A program made the translations under genes and the position numbers. From Aureispira sp964445645 (lineage in GTDB: Bacteria; Bacteroidota; Bacteroidia; Chitinophagales; Saprospiraceae), in assembly GCA_964445645.1 (NCBI GenBank), contig CAYULH010000007.1:6513-70512 (forward strand): a stretch of DNA of 64,000 bases, read 5' to 3'. Positions within the stretch are counted from its first letter, which is position 1. Every line of letters starts with the position of its first letter. This document shows, piece after piece, positions 27,065 to 36,838 of this stretch. The notes under the pieces were generated by a model. It was not told where the DNA came from. It searched no databases and was given only the letters and a program-made list of their open reading frames with translations.

Positions 27065-28144
27065 CTAAGCGTCCGCTTTTTCTTTTTTGGATTTGGCTGG
27101 TGCTGCTTCTGGAGCTTCCTGCTCTTCTTCTACCCCCGTGAGTTTTGCCCGAATCTTAGCTTCAATTTCGTCGGCTACTTCGGGATTGTCTAGCATAAAT
27201 TGCTTGGCAGCTTCACGGCCTTGGGCAATTTTGCCATCGCCATAGCCATACCATGCACCGCTCTTGCTTAGAATATTAAACTCTGTTCCGAGGTCAACAA
27301 TTTCGCCGCTTTTGGAAATACCTTCGCCATACATAATATCAAATTCAGCAATTTGGAATGGAGGGGCTAGTTTATTTTTGACAACTTTTACTTTTACGTG
27401 GTTGCCTACAACTTTACCTTCACGGTCTTTGATGGCACCACCAGAACGACGAATATCGAGACGCTGGGAGGCGTAGAATTTGAGGGCATTACCACCTGTA
27501 GTCGTTTCAGGGTTTCCAAACATAACCCCAATCTTTTCTCTCAACTGGTTGATAAAGATACAGCAGCAATTGGTTTTGCTAATAGCAGAGGTTAATTTAC
27601 GCATAGCTTGAGACATCAAACGCGCTTGAAGCCCCATTTTGGAATCTCCCATTTCTCCTTCAATCTCACTACGAGGAACTAGGGCAGCTACCGAGTCTAC
27701 TACCAAAATATCAATAGCCCCAGAGCGAATCAGTCCTTCTGCAATTTCTAGCGCTTGTTCTCCATAATCGGGCTGTGCAAAGATCAATTCATCCACATCA
27801 ATCCCCAAAGAATCGGCATAAAAACGATCAAAGGCGTGTTCGGCATCTACAAAGGCAGCAATTCCACCATTCTTCTGACATTGTGCAATAGCATGTAGCG
27901 CAATAGTTGTTTTTCCTGAAGATTCAGGCCCATAAATTTCAATTACACGTCCTTTTGGAAATCCATTGGTTCCTAAAGCAACATCTAAGGCTACAGAACC
28001 TGTAGAGATGGTTTCTATTTTTTCTACTTGTTGGTCTCCTAAGCGCATTACCGCTCCTTTACCATAGCTTTTTTTGAGGCGATCTAAAGTAGTTTGTAGT
28101 GCCTTTAATTTGTTGTCATCTGCAGGTGTGCTCTTCTTGGCCAT
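27065..28144 (-). CDS. recA: Recombinase RecA
   Basis: The product has 359 residues, the normal length for the family. RecA binds single-stranded DNA and drives homologous recombination and SOS induction. Walker A GPESSGKT is at residues 72-79. Other landmarks are DAEHAFD, LVVDSVAALVPR (Walker B), CCCIFINQLREKIGVMFGNPETTTGGNALKF (L2 and flanks) and the acidic C-terminal tail, which here ends in a Lys/Ala/Glu-rich extension. It is monocistronic, with a consensus promoter at 28240-28270. No LexA-like palindrome was recognised upstream. Confidence 0.98.
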   Translation of the reverse strand: MAKKSTPADDNKLKALQTTLDRLKKSYGKGAVMRLGDQQVEKIETISTGSVALDVALGTNGFPKGRVIEIYGPESSGKTTIALHAIAQCQKNGGIAAFVDAEHAFDRFYADSLGIDVDELIFAQPDYGEQALEIAEGLIRSGAIDILVVDSVAALVPRSEIEGEMGDSKMGLQARLMSQAMRKLTSAISKTNCCCIFINQLREKIGVMFGNPETTTGGNALKFYASQRLDIRRSGGAIKDREGKVVGNHVKVKVVKNKLAPPFQIAEFDIMYGEGISKSGEIVDLGTEFNILSKSGAWYGYGDGKIAQGREAAKQFMLDNPEVADEIEAKIRAKLTGVEEEQEAPEAAPAKSKKEKADA

Positions 28145-28657
28145 TCTGTTTCTAGTTTTAAATGATTTACATTTATGTGAATCCTATGAGTTGTTATACA
28201 ACATTTTGTTTAGGAATGGATTCTTTGTCAAGTTGATTACAAATATACACGAATCTCGAACGCTTTGCAAGTTTTCTAAACAAAAAAACACTACATTTTG
28301 CAAAATAATGTTTCTACAAGTTGTTTTAACAAGCTCTTAAATGAAAGTTTTTGTTTCAACTGCTTTAAGATTAGTTATTTTGTGTTTCTAAATAAGCAGT
28401 TGGTAAAGGGGTATACTGTAGATTGTAGAAAAATGTTTGGTTTTTGGGCAATTATTTAAAAAATTTGTTGTGGGAATCTTGTTGGGGGCGGTATATTAGC
28501 CGTAATTTTAGGATAGATAGACAACTTTTTATTTATTATCTGCATCTTAACTATAAGGGAAACTGTTTTAATACACCATTTAATCTAACACTACTTTGTG
28601 AGGCACTGGCACCAGGTGTTTTACCAGCTATTCACAAAGTATTATCCATATCATACA
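28145..28657. other. Divergent promoter region of recA and the DUF4837 gene
   Basis: These 513 bases have no convincing ORF; in-frame codons upstream of 28658 lack the lipoprotein character of the downstream start. The region contains the recA promoter. A TGGCAC hexamer at 28607-28612 does not form a full sigma-54 site. Confidence 0.6.
28240..28270 (-). promoter_or_regulatory. Consensus Bacteroidota promoter of recA
   Basis: On the minus strand, TTG (28270-28268), a 20-nt spacer and TATATTTG (28247-28240) fit the phylum's -33/-7 consensus. The predicted start of transcription is near 28234, about 90 bases before the recA ATG. Confidence 0.65.
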
Positions 28658-29761
28658 ATGAACTATTTTTTACGTTTTATTGCTACTTATTTTTTTAAGG
28701 GGGGCTTGTTTTTGCTGTCATTATTGTTCTTAATCAGCAGTTGTACCAATCAACAACGTTCGCGCTTATCAGTTAGTCCTAGTGCTTATGGCAAGGTGGA
28801 TAACATTATGATTGTAGCCGATGATTACACTTGGAATACCACCATTGGTGATACTTTTAGAAGTGCTTTTGAGGCACTTTATCCCGTAACGCCACAGCCC
28901 GAGCCCCTGTATGATTTGCGTTTCAAAACGCCTAAGGAATTTAAGGAGGGTAAAATTTTTAGAACGTTTCGTTCTATTGTAATTATGGGTGTATTGGATG
29001 ATGACAATGATGGTGCTACAGAATTAATTAAACGGGCTATTGGGGATGAAAATGTAAAACGTGCCTATGATGATCCCAACTATAGTGTTGCTATTCACAG
29101 AAATAGATGGGCACAAGGTCAGACCATTGTTTATTGGTTTGCGCCCACTCGGACGGCACTGCTCCAATCAGTCGCTCAAAATTATGAACGGGTCATGAAC
29201 CAGTTTAATGAAGCAGATACCAAACGTTTTATTGAGCAAATATATGCTCCCGGCCAAAATGTAGAAGCGAGCAAGGCCGTCTTGGATTTGTTTGATATGA
29301 GCCTCAAAGTGCCTAGAGAGTATATAATAGCCAATGTAGATAGCGTGTCGATTTGGATGCGAAAGGAGACCGACAAAACCAGTAGTAATATTTTTATTTA
29401 TAGCTTGCCACTGGCCGATTCTACCCAACCCAACCCCGAACGCCACAAATACATTCGCGATAAGCTCACCAAGCAATATTTTTCTACACACATTGAGGAT
29501 TCGTACATGCGTATTGACGATCGCTACATGCCTATTTATTATCAAACGATGACTTTTGATGGCAAGCCCACCCTACAGGCACGGGGGCTTTGGGGCATGG
29601 TCAATGACTTTATGGGCGGCTCTTTTGTGTCTTATATGATGCTGGATGAAGACCACAATCGAGTCCTTTTCTTGGATGGTTTTGTACATGCACCAGGGCA
29701 GAAAAAACGCCCCGAAATGCGCCGACTGGATATGATTTTTTCTACTTTGGTGGTGCAGTAA
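28658..29761 (+). CDS. DUF4837 family lipoprotein
   Basis: The product has 367 residues from ATG at 28658 (MNYFLRFIATYF). A lipoprotein signal ends at Cys29 (FLISSC), so the protein is exported and lipidated. The remainder matches DUF4837: GKVDNIMIVADDYTW near the N-terminus, RTFRSIVIMGVLDD, HRNRWAQGQTIVYWFAP, and a C-terminal ARGLWGMVNDFMGGSFVSYM segment. The family is almost confined to Bacteroidota and its function is not known. It converges on the DUF3137 gene across the tandem repeat array at 29777-29864. Confidence 0.9.
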   Translation: MNYFLRFIATYFFKGGLFLLSLLFLISSCTNQQRSRLSVSPSAYGKVDNIMIVADDYTWNTTIGDTFRSAFEALYPVTPQPEPLYDLRFKTPKEFKEGKIFRTFRSIVIMGVLDDDNDGATELIKRAIGDENVKRAYDDPNYSVAIHRNRWAQGQTIVYWFAPTRTALLQSVAQNYERVMNQFNEADTKRFIEQIYAPGQNVEASKAVLDLFDMSLKVPREYIIANVDSVSIWMRKETDKTSSNIFIYSLPLADSTQPNPERHKYIRDKLTKQYFSTHIEDSYMRIDDRYMPIYYQTMTFDGKPTLQARGLWGMVNDFMGGSFVSYMMLDEDHNRVLFLDGFVHAPGQKKRPEMRRLDMIFSTLVVQ

Positions 29762-29776
29762 AGGGGATGTGCTAGT

Positions 29777-29864
29777 AGGGGTGTAGGCTATACACTATCA
29801 GGGGCGTAGGCTATACACTATCAGGGGCGTAGGCTATACACTATCAGGGGTGTAGGCTATACAC
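29777..29864. repeat. Tandem 23-bp repeats forming nested hairpins
   Basis: There are three full units (29777-29799, 29800-29822, 29823-29845) and one partial unit (29846-29864) of AGGGGYGTAGGCTATACAC plus TATC. They differ only at one C/T position. Each unit contains the imperfect palindrome GYGTA-ggcta-TACAC. The flanks GCTAGTAGGGGTGTA on the left and TACACCCCTACTAGTGC on the right are inverted copies closing the whole array. The array lies between convergent genes and reaches the stop codon of the DUF3137 gene, so it may be an expanded terminator. Confidence 0.85.
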
Positions 29865-29869
29865 CCCTA

Positions 29870-30787
29870 CTAGTGCATGGCATCAAATTCCCGTACAATT
29901 TGGGTAAACATTCTCAATTCGTGGTAATAATCGACCAAACGTTCAAAACTATTGTTGGAGTAAATCAGACTGGCGGTGAGCATGTTTTCGGGTTCGTCTA
30001 TGGCCATGTAAAAATGGCTGTTGTAGAAAGAGGCGTAGACTTTTTTGCCGCTGCTTACCCGATATTGCAGCACGGTTTCTAGCAATTCGGGTGTTAGAAT
30101 TTCTTTGTAATTGATGTTTCTATCCAAATACACAATAAATGCCTCATCAAAAGCCTCGTTGCCTGTGTTCATCAATTCATGGCCTCCATAACGCACATAA
30201 TCTTTCATGGTAGCTAGGAATTTCTGTCCATCCACTCGTGGAATCATAACAATTCTGCCCTTAAAATTGGTATTAAAATTAGCATGAAAAAACACCCCTG
30301 AAAACCAACGATCGAGCCGCTTACGCAATTTGCTGCTATGCCGAATTTCAAGTTCGCACAACTCAAAAAATATCTCTCCGATTTTGCCCATAATGTAATC
30401 CTCGCCCCGATAATCATCCACTTTGTACGGAAAAATACGACTTCGTTGGAAGGTATCTTTACTAATAAACTCTCTATGATAATAGGTCAAATCATCACTC
30501 ATAAATTCTAACAAACCCTTCATTACAATGGGCTTATAGCCTGCTCTAAACACCTCTGATCGGTATTGATAAAAACGCAACAACAACAACCAAGGTACGG
30601 CCAAAAAAACAGAAAGGGCAAACATATCCAGTTGTAAAATGAATATGGAAAATAAGGTCAATAGCACCACGCCCATAGCCATAAAAAAAAGCAATTGTAT
30701 GCGCTTTTTTTCAAATGCCACCAATCGTCGATAAAGATGGTCATTATAGAATCTTCTAAATTTCTTTATGTCTTCGTCTTGTCTCAT
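29870..30787 (-). CDS. DUF3137 family membrane protein
   Basis: The product has 305 residues starting at ATG 30787 (MRQDEDIKKFRRF); in-frame codons extend to 30886, but the added part has no family features. Two adjacent membrane helices lie at about 32-75 (LLFFMAMGVVLLTLFSIFIL and ALSVFLAVPWLLLL). A cytoplasmic beta-rich domain follows with GEIFFELCELEIRH, FSGVFFHANFN, DEAFIVY and KKVYASFYNSHFYMAID, which match DUF3137 (Galanin-like). Function unknown. The stop codon lies in the right flank of the repeat-array hairpin. Confidence 0.85.
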   Translation of the reverse strand: MRQDEDIKKFRRFYNDHLYRRLVAFEKKRIQLLFFMAMGVVLLTLFSIFILQLDMFALSVFLAVPWLLLLRFYQYRSEVFRAGYKPIVMKGLLEFMSDDLTYYHREFISKDTFQRSRIFPYKVDDYRGEDYIMGKIGEIFFELCELEIRHSSKLRKRLDRWFSGVFFHANFNTNFKGRIVMIPRVDGQKFLATMKDYVRYGGHELMNTGNEAFDEAFIVYLDRNINYKEILTPELLETVLQYRVSSGKKVYASFYNSHFYMAIDEPENMLTASLIYSNNSFERLVDYYHELRMFTQIVREFDAMH

Positions 30788-31056
30788 TACAAGTCCAGTC
30801 GTGATAATGTCTAATTTGCCTACCCCATGTTTAGGTTTTGTTTGTAAAAAAACAAAAATCCATGAAGTATTAGTCATTTGACACACAAATTATTATTGTA
30901 TGATGCTATTTTAGTAATAAAGTAGTATTTTTGCTATTCCATTTTTTTATATGTAAATATATGAATTCAAAATAAAAGTGTAGAAACTATACAAAAGCTC
31001 TATTTATTCTAGTTCTTATAGTAATTTTATTTTGCATCTATCAAATACAATTTTGT

Positions 31057-33498
31057 ATGTTCCATTTTGTTTTGTTCTTGCTGTGTGTTCTTCCCACTAC
31101 ATGGCTGCTTGGTCAAAAGAATATTATTTTTGAAGAAAATTTTGATGATAATTTTTTGCAGTGGATGCACGGTGAAAATACCGACTATAAAGCAACGGTA
31201 GAAGATGGGTATTACAAAGTTGCTTACAAACACCAGCAAGGAGCTTGGTATTTTTGGCAGTCTATACCCGTACATCCTGATACTTCCTACAACATAGAAA
31301 GTAAAATCACGCCCTTCTTTGAGTCCAAACAAAGTGTTTATGGCCTTATTTGGGGGGTGCGTGACCTCAATAATTATAATGCTTTCTTGATTTCTAATGA
31401 AGGCAAAGCCGCCGTGATGGTTTGTAAAAATGGCCAACTGAACAAAATTGTCAATTGGACGCAAGTTAGCCAATACCAAACAAACCAAGCCCATTTGCTT
31501 TCTATTCGCAAGAACAATGGACAAATGCACTACTATCTCGACGATAAACTGGTGCTACAAACCCCTATTCTCCCCTTTCATGGCGATTTGTTGGGCTTTA
31601 TTATTACAGGCAAAACACGCGCCCACATTGACTACCTGCTGGTGCATCAAGATCGGGCCATCAACTTGGTAGAAGATTCGTTGGAGGGCTACGAGCGACA
31701 AAACTTGGGGGCCAATATCAATTCTCCTTATGCCGAGCTGCATCCCTTGATTACACACGATGGACAACGCCTATTTGTGACTAGAAAAGGACACCCTCAA
31801 AATCTGGGTGCAGAAAAAAGAGACGATGCTTGGGTAGCCCACAAACAGGCTGATGGTTCTTGGGGGCCACTTGAGCCATTGGGGCCACCCTTCAACAATA
31901 ATAATCACAATCAAGTAATTGCGGCTTCTCCTGATAACAACACACTGCTTTTGGGCAATACGTATTTGGCCAATGGCCAATCCAAGGGCAAGGGTGTTTC
32001 TATTAGTCATCGGCAGGCTGATGGCTCTTGGGAAATTCCTAGAGATGTTATTATTGATAATTTTTATACAGACAATCCTATACATAGCATCTACTTGGCG
32101 GCCTCTAAACAATTGTTATTGTTATCATTAGAACGACACGATACCAAAGGGCATTTGGATTTGTATGTCAGTTTTTTGCAGCCCAATGGACATTTTTCGC
32201 CCCCCAAAAACTTAGGCTCTACCATCAATACCCCTTATGCAGATGGCACACCATTTTTGGCAGCCGATGGCAAAACGCTGTATTTTTCTTCTGCTGGTCA
32301 TGGCGGTTATGGTTCTACGGATATTTTTGTCAGCCGCCGCTTGGATGATAGCTGGGAAAATTGGTCAACGCCGCAAAATCTGGGTCCCAAAATCAATTCC
32401 AACCGCTGGGAAGCTTATTACAGTACTTCTGTATTTGGCGATCGGGCTTACTTTGTTTCTACCCAAGGCCCCGGCCACATAGGAGCAGAGGATATTTATG
32501 AAATTGTTCCTCCTAAGTCTGCTCGTCCTACCCCAACCTTTCTAATTAGAGGAAAAGTTTTGGATGCGGCTACCAAAAAACCATTACGGGCTAAGATTTA
32601 TTATTATAATACGGCCACAAAAAAGGAACAAGGAAGCGCACTTTCGAGCAGCCAAGAAGGGACGTATCAAGTTGTATTGCCCCCTAAACAATCGTATAAC
32701 TTTCTAGGATATTGTGATGGCTATTATCCTGTAAACAAACGAATTGAAGTAGATAACATTGAGCAGTCTACTGTAAAATATATCGAACTCTATTTACATC
32801 CCATTGAGGTTGGGCAAACAATTCCTTTGTCTCAATTGGTGTTTGACAAAAATACACAAGCATTAGATCCGCACTCTACCCAAACACTGGATCAATTGCT
32901 ACATTTTATGAAACGCTATCCTCAAATGCGCCTTGCCCTGCATAGCAAAACCCCCGAACAGAGGCAACAAATACAGGATTATTTGTTCCAAAAAGGAATA
33001 CCTGATAACAGAGTCACCCTAAGCCCCAAGGCGACCGATGCCCCTCATTTTAGTATTACCTCTATGGCTGCTACCCAAGAATCTGTATGGTACAGCGGAA
33101 ATTTTGAAGCGGATTTGTCGGGCAAAAACGTTCGAGAAGGGCAAATTTTTCGGCTCAATCATACTTACTTTGAGGCCGATTCGTCCAATTTTACACCATT
33201 GACTATCAGAGAATTGCAGCAAGTGGCTACCTTTTTGGCCAAAAATTCTAGCATAAGCATAGAAATTGGAGGCCATACCAATGGCTTGCCGCCGCATTCG
33301 TATTGCGATACCTTATCTACCAGACGTGCCCGCAATGTGGCGCAATATTTAATTACACTAGGAGCCAATCCTAAACAAGTGCAGTATCACGGCTATGGCA
33401 AACGCCAACCTGTCGCCAGCAATCACACCCTAAGAGGCCGCCAACGCAACCAGCGCGTGGAGCTCAAAATTTTGTCTACAAAAAAAGTAGAGAGATAG
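31057..33498 (+). CDS. PD40/OmpA-family envelope protein
   Basis: The product has 813 residues with a signal peptide (MFHFVLFLLCVLPTTWLLG). Order: a concanavalin/LamG-like N-terminal domain (about 25-205, FEENFDDNFLQW); PD40 repeats (about 225-480) including TPFLAADGKTLYFSSAGHGGYGS; a carboxypeptidase-regulatory-like domain (about 490-580); a degenerate OmpA-like segment (about 590-660); and a canonical C-terminal OmpA domain (about 700-810) with IEIGGHTNGLPP and STRRARNVAQYLITLGA. The OmpA domain should bind peptidoglycan. It has the same toolkit as the TPR-PD40 pair at 21.7-26.7 kb but without TPR and with OmpA in place of SPOR. Confidence 0.88.
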   Translation: MFHFVLFLLCVLPTTWLLGQKNIIFEENFDDNFLQWMHGENTDYKATVEDGYYKVAYKHQQGAWYFWQSIPVHPDTSYNIESKITPFFESKQSVYGLIWGVRDLNNYNAFLISNEGKAAVMVCKNGQLNKIVNWTQVSQYQTNQAHLLSIRKNNGQMHYYLDDKLVLQTPILPFHGDLLGFIITGKTRAHIDYLLVHQDRAINLVEDSLEGYERQNLGANINSPYAELHPLITHDGQRLFVTRKGHPQNLGAEKRDDAWVAHKQADGSWGPLEPLGPPFNNNNHNQVIAASPDNNTLLLGNTYLANGQSKGKGVSISHRQADGSWEIPRDVIIDNFYTDNPIHSIYLAASKQLLLLSLERHDTKGHLDLYVSFLQPNGHFSPPKNLGSTINTPYADGTPFLAADGKTLYFSSAGHGGYGSTDIFVSRRLDDSWENWSTPQNLGPKINSNRWEAYYSTSVFGDRAYFVSTQGPGHIGAEDIYEIVPPKSARPTPTFLIRGKVLDAATKKPLRAKIYYYNTATKKEQGSALSSSQEGTYQVVLPPKQSYNFLGYCDGYYPVNKRIEVDNIEQSTVKYIELYLHPIEVGQTIPLSQLVFDKNTQALDPHSTQTLDQLLHFMKRYPQMRLALHSKTPEQRQQIQDYLFQKGIPDNRVTLSPKATDAPHFSITSMAATQESVWYSGNFEADLSGKNVREGQIFRLNHTYFEADSSNFTPLTIRELQQVATFLAKNSSISIEIGGHTNGLPPHSYCDTLSTRRARNVAQYLITLGANPKQVQYHGYGKRQPVASNHTLRGRQRNQRVELKILSTKKVER

Positions 33499-33518
33499 CC
33501 CACTAGAGGCTATCTCTC
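33490..33518 (+). terminator. Hairpin terminator overlapping the stop codon
   Basis: GAGAGATAGCC (33490-33500) and GGCTATCTCTC (33508-33518) form a perfect 11-bp stem with a 7-nt loop. The stop codon of the PD40/OmpA gene (33496-33498) is inside the left arm. A strong U-run is lacking. Confidence 0.7.
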
Positions 33519-33651
33519 CAAAACATTACGACCCAAAAAGCAATGTTTTACATTTTATATTTCCTGTATTACTTACAGAACGTAACTATGCTGCAAAACG
33601 TCCATTGGGTTTTATTTTTTTTATAATAGATGATAAGGACTTGCGCTAGTT

Positions 33652-34305
33652 CTAATATTCTAGGAGTTTTTCTTGCTGCTTTCGCAAACGCCTTGCCTTG
33701 GCCTTGGCATGATCCCACAGGTCATAACTGAGGTAGGTGGTTATGGCTGTATGCTTGTAAGTAATCGGAAGAAAATACCTAAAATCCGTCAAGCCCCAAT
33801 GTCCTCGCACGCCCAATCGGAAGCGTTTGTAACCTAATTCTACACCTACTACGGCATTGATGTTGCCCCAGTACGTGCCGCCAGTTTGAAGCACTGCACC
33901 AGGTTGACCATTTGTAGCAATGCCAACTTCGCTCCCTCCTTCAAATATTATTCCCCAGCCTTTACCCAGTTGTAAATTATATCCTCCTAATAAAGGAATA
34001 ACCCAGTAACCTGTCGTCCAAGGCAATGTACTAAATAGAGGTAAGTTTCCTGCTCCTAAAACCATTAAAGAAAAGCCTGTTGAAAGTCTTAGGTTCTTAT
34101 AATCATACTCATATTCAAAACCTTGAAATGAGTAATGCAAAAAAGAAAAGTTAACAAGGCTACCATAATACCCCCCACTTAAAGGATTAGGATTAATTGC
34201 CCTGACTTTAGATGCCGTCCACCCCCCTGTAATACTTATCCTGCTTTGAGCAACACTATAACTAAGATTAGTCCATAAAAGTATTAGCAAGGCTACAATT
34301 CGCAT
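33652..34305 (-). CDS. Small outer-membrane beta-barrel protein
   Basis: The product has 217 residues with a signal peptide (MRIVALLILLWTNLSYSVAQ). The mature part is made of alternating amphipathic strands rich in Gly, Tyr and Trp (GFEYEYDYKNLRLSTGFSL, VGVELGYKRFRLGVRGHWG), typical of 8- to 10-stranded outer-membrane barrels in Bacteroidota. The basic tail (AKARRLRKQQEKLLEY) after the last strand is unusual, because barrels normally end in an aromatic residue. No specific family was recognised. It is convergent with the PD40/OmpA gene. Confidence 0.7.
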   Translation of the reverse strand: MRIVALLILLWTNLSYSVAQSRISITGGWTASKVRAINPNPLSGGYYGSLVNFSFLHYSFQGFEYEYDYKNLRLSTGFSLMVLGAGNLPLFSTLPWTTGYWVIPLLGGYNLQLGKGWGIIFEGGSEVGIATNGQPGAVLQTGGTYWGNINAVVGVELGYKRFRLGVRGHWGLTDFRYFLPITYKHTAITTYLSYDLWDHAKAKARRLRKQQEKLLEY

Positions 34306-34469
34306 TATTTACATATTTATTAGATCATTAAATACACTATCATCCGTATAGCAACCTTCCCAGACAGCTTTGATTCTAATACTAGATACTTGGTCGTTCA
34401 TGTGGCCACACCACCCAGGGCCATCAAACCAAGGATAAGTTCTAAAATTAAAACAAGGAGGATAATAAA

Positions 34470-34505
34470 AAATAGACTTCCCCAGCTATAGGAGAAAGTC
34501 TATTT
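34470..34505. terminator. Terminator downstream of ppk2
   Basis: AAATAGACTT (34470-34479) and AAGTCTATTT (34496-34505) form a perfect 10-bp stem. On the minus strand it follows the ppk2 stop codon by about 50 bases and is followed by a T-rich stretch. Confidence 0.75.
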
Positions 34506-34551
34506 GATTGTTATTATTCTTAACAAAAACAACCAATACCATAATTACATC

Positions 34552-35388
34552 CTAATCCTTATACTCCTCTACCACCTTATCATCAGGTTTTAGGTCTACC
34601 TTATCTGTGGCTTTGTTGGGATAATCTAGCTGTTGCAAGACATAGCGAATGCTTTCTAGGCGAGCAGATTTTTTGCGATCGGCTTGGACGATGACCCAAG
34701 GGCTGTTTTTGCTGTGGGTACGCTCAAACATAGCATCTCTGTATTGGGTGTATACATCCCACAATTCTTGTGCTTTGGCATCAATGGGGCTGAGTTTCCA
34801 GTGTTTTAGAGGGCTGTTTTTTCTATCGGCAAAACGTTTGGCTTGTTCTTCCTTGCTGGTATCTAGCCAAAACTTGAACAAGATGATGCCAGAATCTTGA
34901 ATCATGCGCTCTACGTCCTTGACTTGGCCCATAAAACGTTCGTACTGTTCTTCTGTGCAAAAACCATTGACAGGTTCTACCACCGCACGATTGTACCAGC
35001 TTCTATCAAAAAAGACAATTTCGCCTGTATTGGGCAGTTGATTGATGTAGCGTCTAAAATACCACTGCCCTCGCTCCTCCTCGGTGGGTTTGGGCAAGGC
35101 AACAATACGTGTAGATCTAGGAATGAGATGTTCTACAAAACGGCGAATCGTGCCTCCTTTGCCAGCAGCATCACGCCCCTCAAAAACAATAGCCAGTCTC
35201 AAGCCCTGCTCTATTACCCATGCTTGCATTTTGAGCAATTCTACTTGCAGTTCCTCTAATTCTTTTTCATACTTGAGCGTAGCCAAGAGTTTTTTGACGT
35301 TGACTTCTTTTTTGGACAATAGTTTTAAATACCCTTGCTTGGTATTAAGGCGTTCTAAATCGGCTGCTGTAATGGGTAAATCTTGCAT
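34552..35388 (-). CDS. ppk2: Polyphosphate kinase 2
   Basis: The product has 278 residues, the length of class I PPK2 enzymes. It transfers phosphate between polyphosphate and nucleoside di- or monophosphates. The Walker A loop GRDAAGKGG is at 71-79; other motifs are RRFVEHLIPRS, GQWYFRRYINQLPNTGEIVFFDRSWYNRA (lid and Walker B) and FKFWLDTSKEEQAKRF. The gene starts 36 bases after the TolC-family gene on the same strand and may be the last gene of that operon, although a functional link to secretion is not evident. Confidence 0.95.
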   Translation of the reverse strand: MQDLPITAADLERLNTKQGYLKLLSKKEVNVKKLLATLKYEKELEELQVELLKMQAWVIEQGLRLAIVFEGRDAAGKGGTIRRFVEHLIPRSTRIVALPKPTEEERGQWYFRRYINQLPNTGEIVFFDRSWYNRAVVEPVNGFCTEEQYERFMGQVKDVERMIQDSGIILFKFWLDTSKEEQAKRFADRKNSPLKHWKLSPIDAKAQELWDVYTQYRDAMFERTHSKNSPWVIVQADRKKSARLESIRYVLQQLDYPNKATDKVDLKPDDKVVEEYKD

Positions 35389-35424
35389 AATAATAATTTA
35401 AATAGCCTTGGTGGGCTACTCTAC

Positions 35425-36834
35425 TTAATTATTACCAGACAAAGTAGCAGTTACCCAAAAGAAGGCCATACGAGATTTGAGGTAAGATACTTGTTGCTTG
35501 ATTAGTTTGCGTTGAGCGTCTAGGAGTTGATTTTGTCGAACGTTGACCAAAAACACCGAAGATTCGCCCAAGTTGAGCTTGATGCGTTCTGCATCTAGTA
35601 ATAGCGTGTAATTATTCACCATTTGCTCTAAAGTCTGGGTCTGAGCAGCAAAAATTTGTACCTCATTAAAATAATTTTCTAACTTAACTTTTAGGTCACG
35701 TTGTTTGTTATTCAATTGAAATTCAGTGGCACGCACCTTTAAGTCTGTTAAAGCTAAGTCAGCCCGTTCTTTTCTCAAAAATAAAGGCATACTAAATTCA
35801 ACTCCTAGTTTATAATTCTCAATAGGAGCTACGCCTTCTGTTCCAAAAAAATCAACACTTTCTACCGATAGAAAATTGTATTTGACATTGAGTTTGGGCA
35901 ATAATTTATTGCTATTGAGGCGGCGTTTGAGTGCCAAATCCTTGAGTTTGAAATCATAAGCCACCAAACTGGGATGTTCCTCCAGTAGAGTCATGCTATT
36001 CTGCAAAACATCCTCCTCTAGTGGCGTGGTATTCAATTGTTGCAAGACTACAGGATAAACGGTTTCGTCTAAGAGCATTGGATTATCGGCATTGTCCCAC
36101 AAAAAAGCAGAAACAGCACGACGGGTATTATTAAACTCTACCAAACTATTGGCGAGTAAAACCTCACGCTCTTGTACCTGAATAAAGTCTTTGAGTGTAT
36201 CAATAGCAGGCTTATCTCCCTGAAAAAAGGAAGTGCGGGTAGCTGCAAGTTGCTGTTGAGCGGCTACTAGTGATTGTTGAACAACTAACAATTCATTGTA
36301 AGCCTTGGTCCAATCCCAGTATTTTTTGCCTGCATCATACAACAAATCATTGAGTGCAATTTGGATTTCGGCCTCGCTTGCTCCTTCGAGCAACCGTGCT
36401 TGTTGTAGTACAATTCGTCGTTCGCTGGTGATGAGGCCCTGTAGTAATGGGATTTTCACCCCCAAATAAGCTTGTCCTACATCGGGCAAGGTACGTTCTG
36501 GGTTTAGATAATAACCATTGGCATAATTATACCCACCTTCTAGCTCTATATCTGACCATATCGGCACTTTTAGATAAGCATTAAGAATATTGAAGTAGGT
36601 ATTTTCTTTGAATTCTTTGTAATCCCAATTTGTTCCAATTTTGGGATCAAATGCCCCTCTTGCTTTTTGAAGATAAGCTTTTGCTTCTTCGCGCTGCAAA
36701 TTTGCCCGTTTGGCCAACGGGTGATTGATGTACACTTGCTCCAAATACTGCTCAAAGGTCAGCGTTACAGAGTCTGTTTGAGCCTGTGTATTCAATAACC
36801 AACAACAGCAAATTCCAATTAAAATATAACGCAT
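35425..36834 (-). CDS. TolC-family outer-membrane channel protein
   Basis: The product has 469 residues with a signal peptide (MRYILIGICCCWLLNTQAQ). Two TolC-like repeats of long alpha-helices flank beta-strands. Typical features are LTFEQYLEQVYINHPL at the N-terminus and repeated helices such as LQQARLLEGASEAEIQIALNDLLYDAGKKYWDW and NNYTLLLDAERIKLNLGESSVFLVNVRQ. It would be the outer-membrane exit duct of a tripartite system with the HlyD-like and ABC proteins encoded just upstream (the HlyD stop codon is 4 bases from its start). Confidence 0.9.
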   Translation of the reverse strand: MRYILIGICCCWLLNTQAQTDSVTLTFEQYLEQVYINHPLAKRANLQREEAKAYLQKARGAFDPKIGTNWDYKEFKENTYFNILNAYLKVPIWSDIELEGGYNYANGYYLNPERTLPDVGQAYLGVKIPLLQGLITSERRIVLQQARLLEGASEAEIQIALNDLLYDAGKKYWDWTKAYNELLVVQQSLVAAQQQLAATRTSFFQGDKPAIDTLKDFIQVQEREVLLANSLVEFNNTRRAVSAFLWDNADNPMLLDETVYPVVLQQLNTTPLEEDVLQNSMTLLEEHPSLVAYDFKLKDLALKRRLNSNKLLPKLNVKYNFLSVESVDFFGTEGVAPIENYKLGVEFSMPLFLRKERADLALTDLKVRATEFQLNNKQRDLKVKLENYFNEVQIFAAQTQTLEQMVNNYTLLLDAERIKLNLGESSVFLVNVRQNQLLDAQRKLIKQQVSYLKSRMAFFWVTATLSGNN

Positions 36835-36838
36835 GTTT

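Noticed and set aside
28607..28617. TGGCAC resembling the -24 element of a sigma-54 promoter
   Set aside because: The -12 half (TTGC) is absent at the required spacing; GTTT is found instead.
29777..29864. Regularly repeated 23-bp units suggesting a CRISPR array
   Set aside because: The units are directly abutting with no variable spacers, and no cas genes are present.
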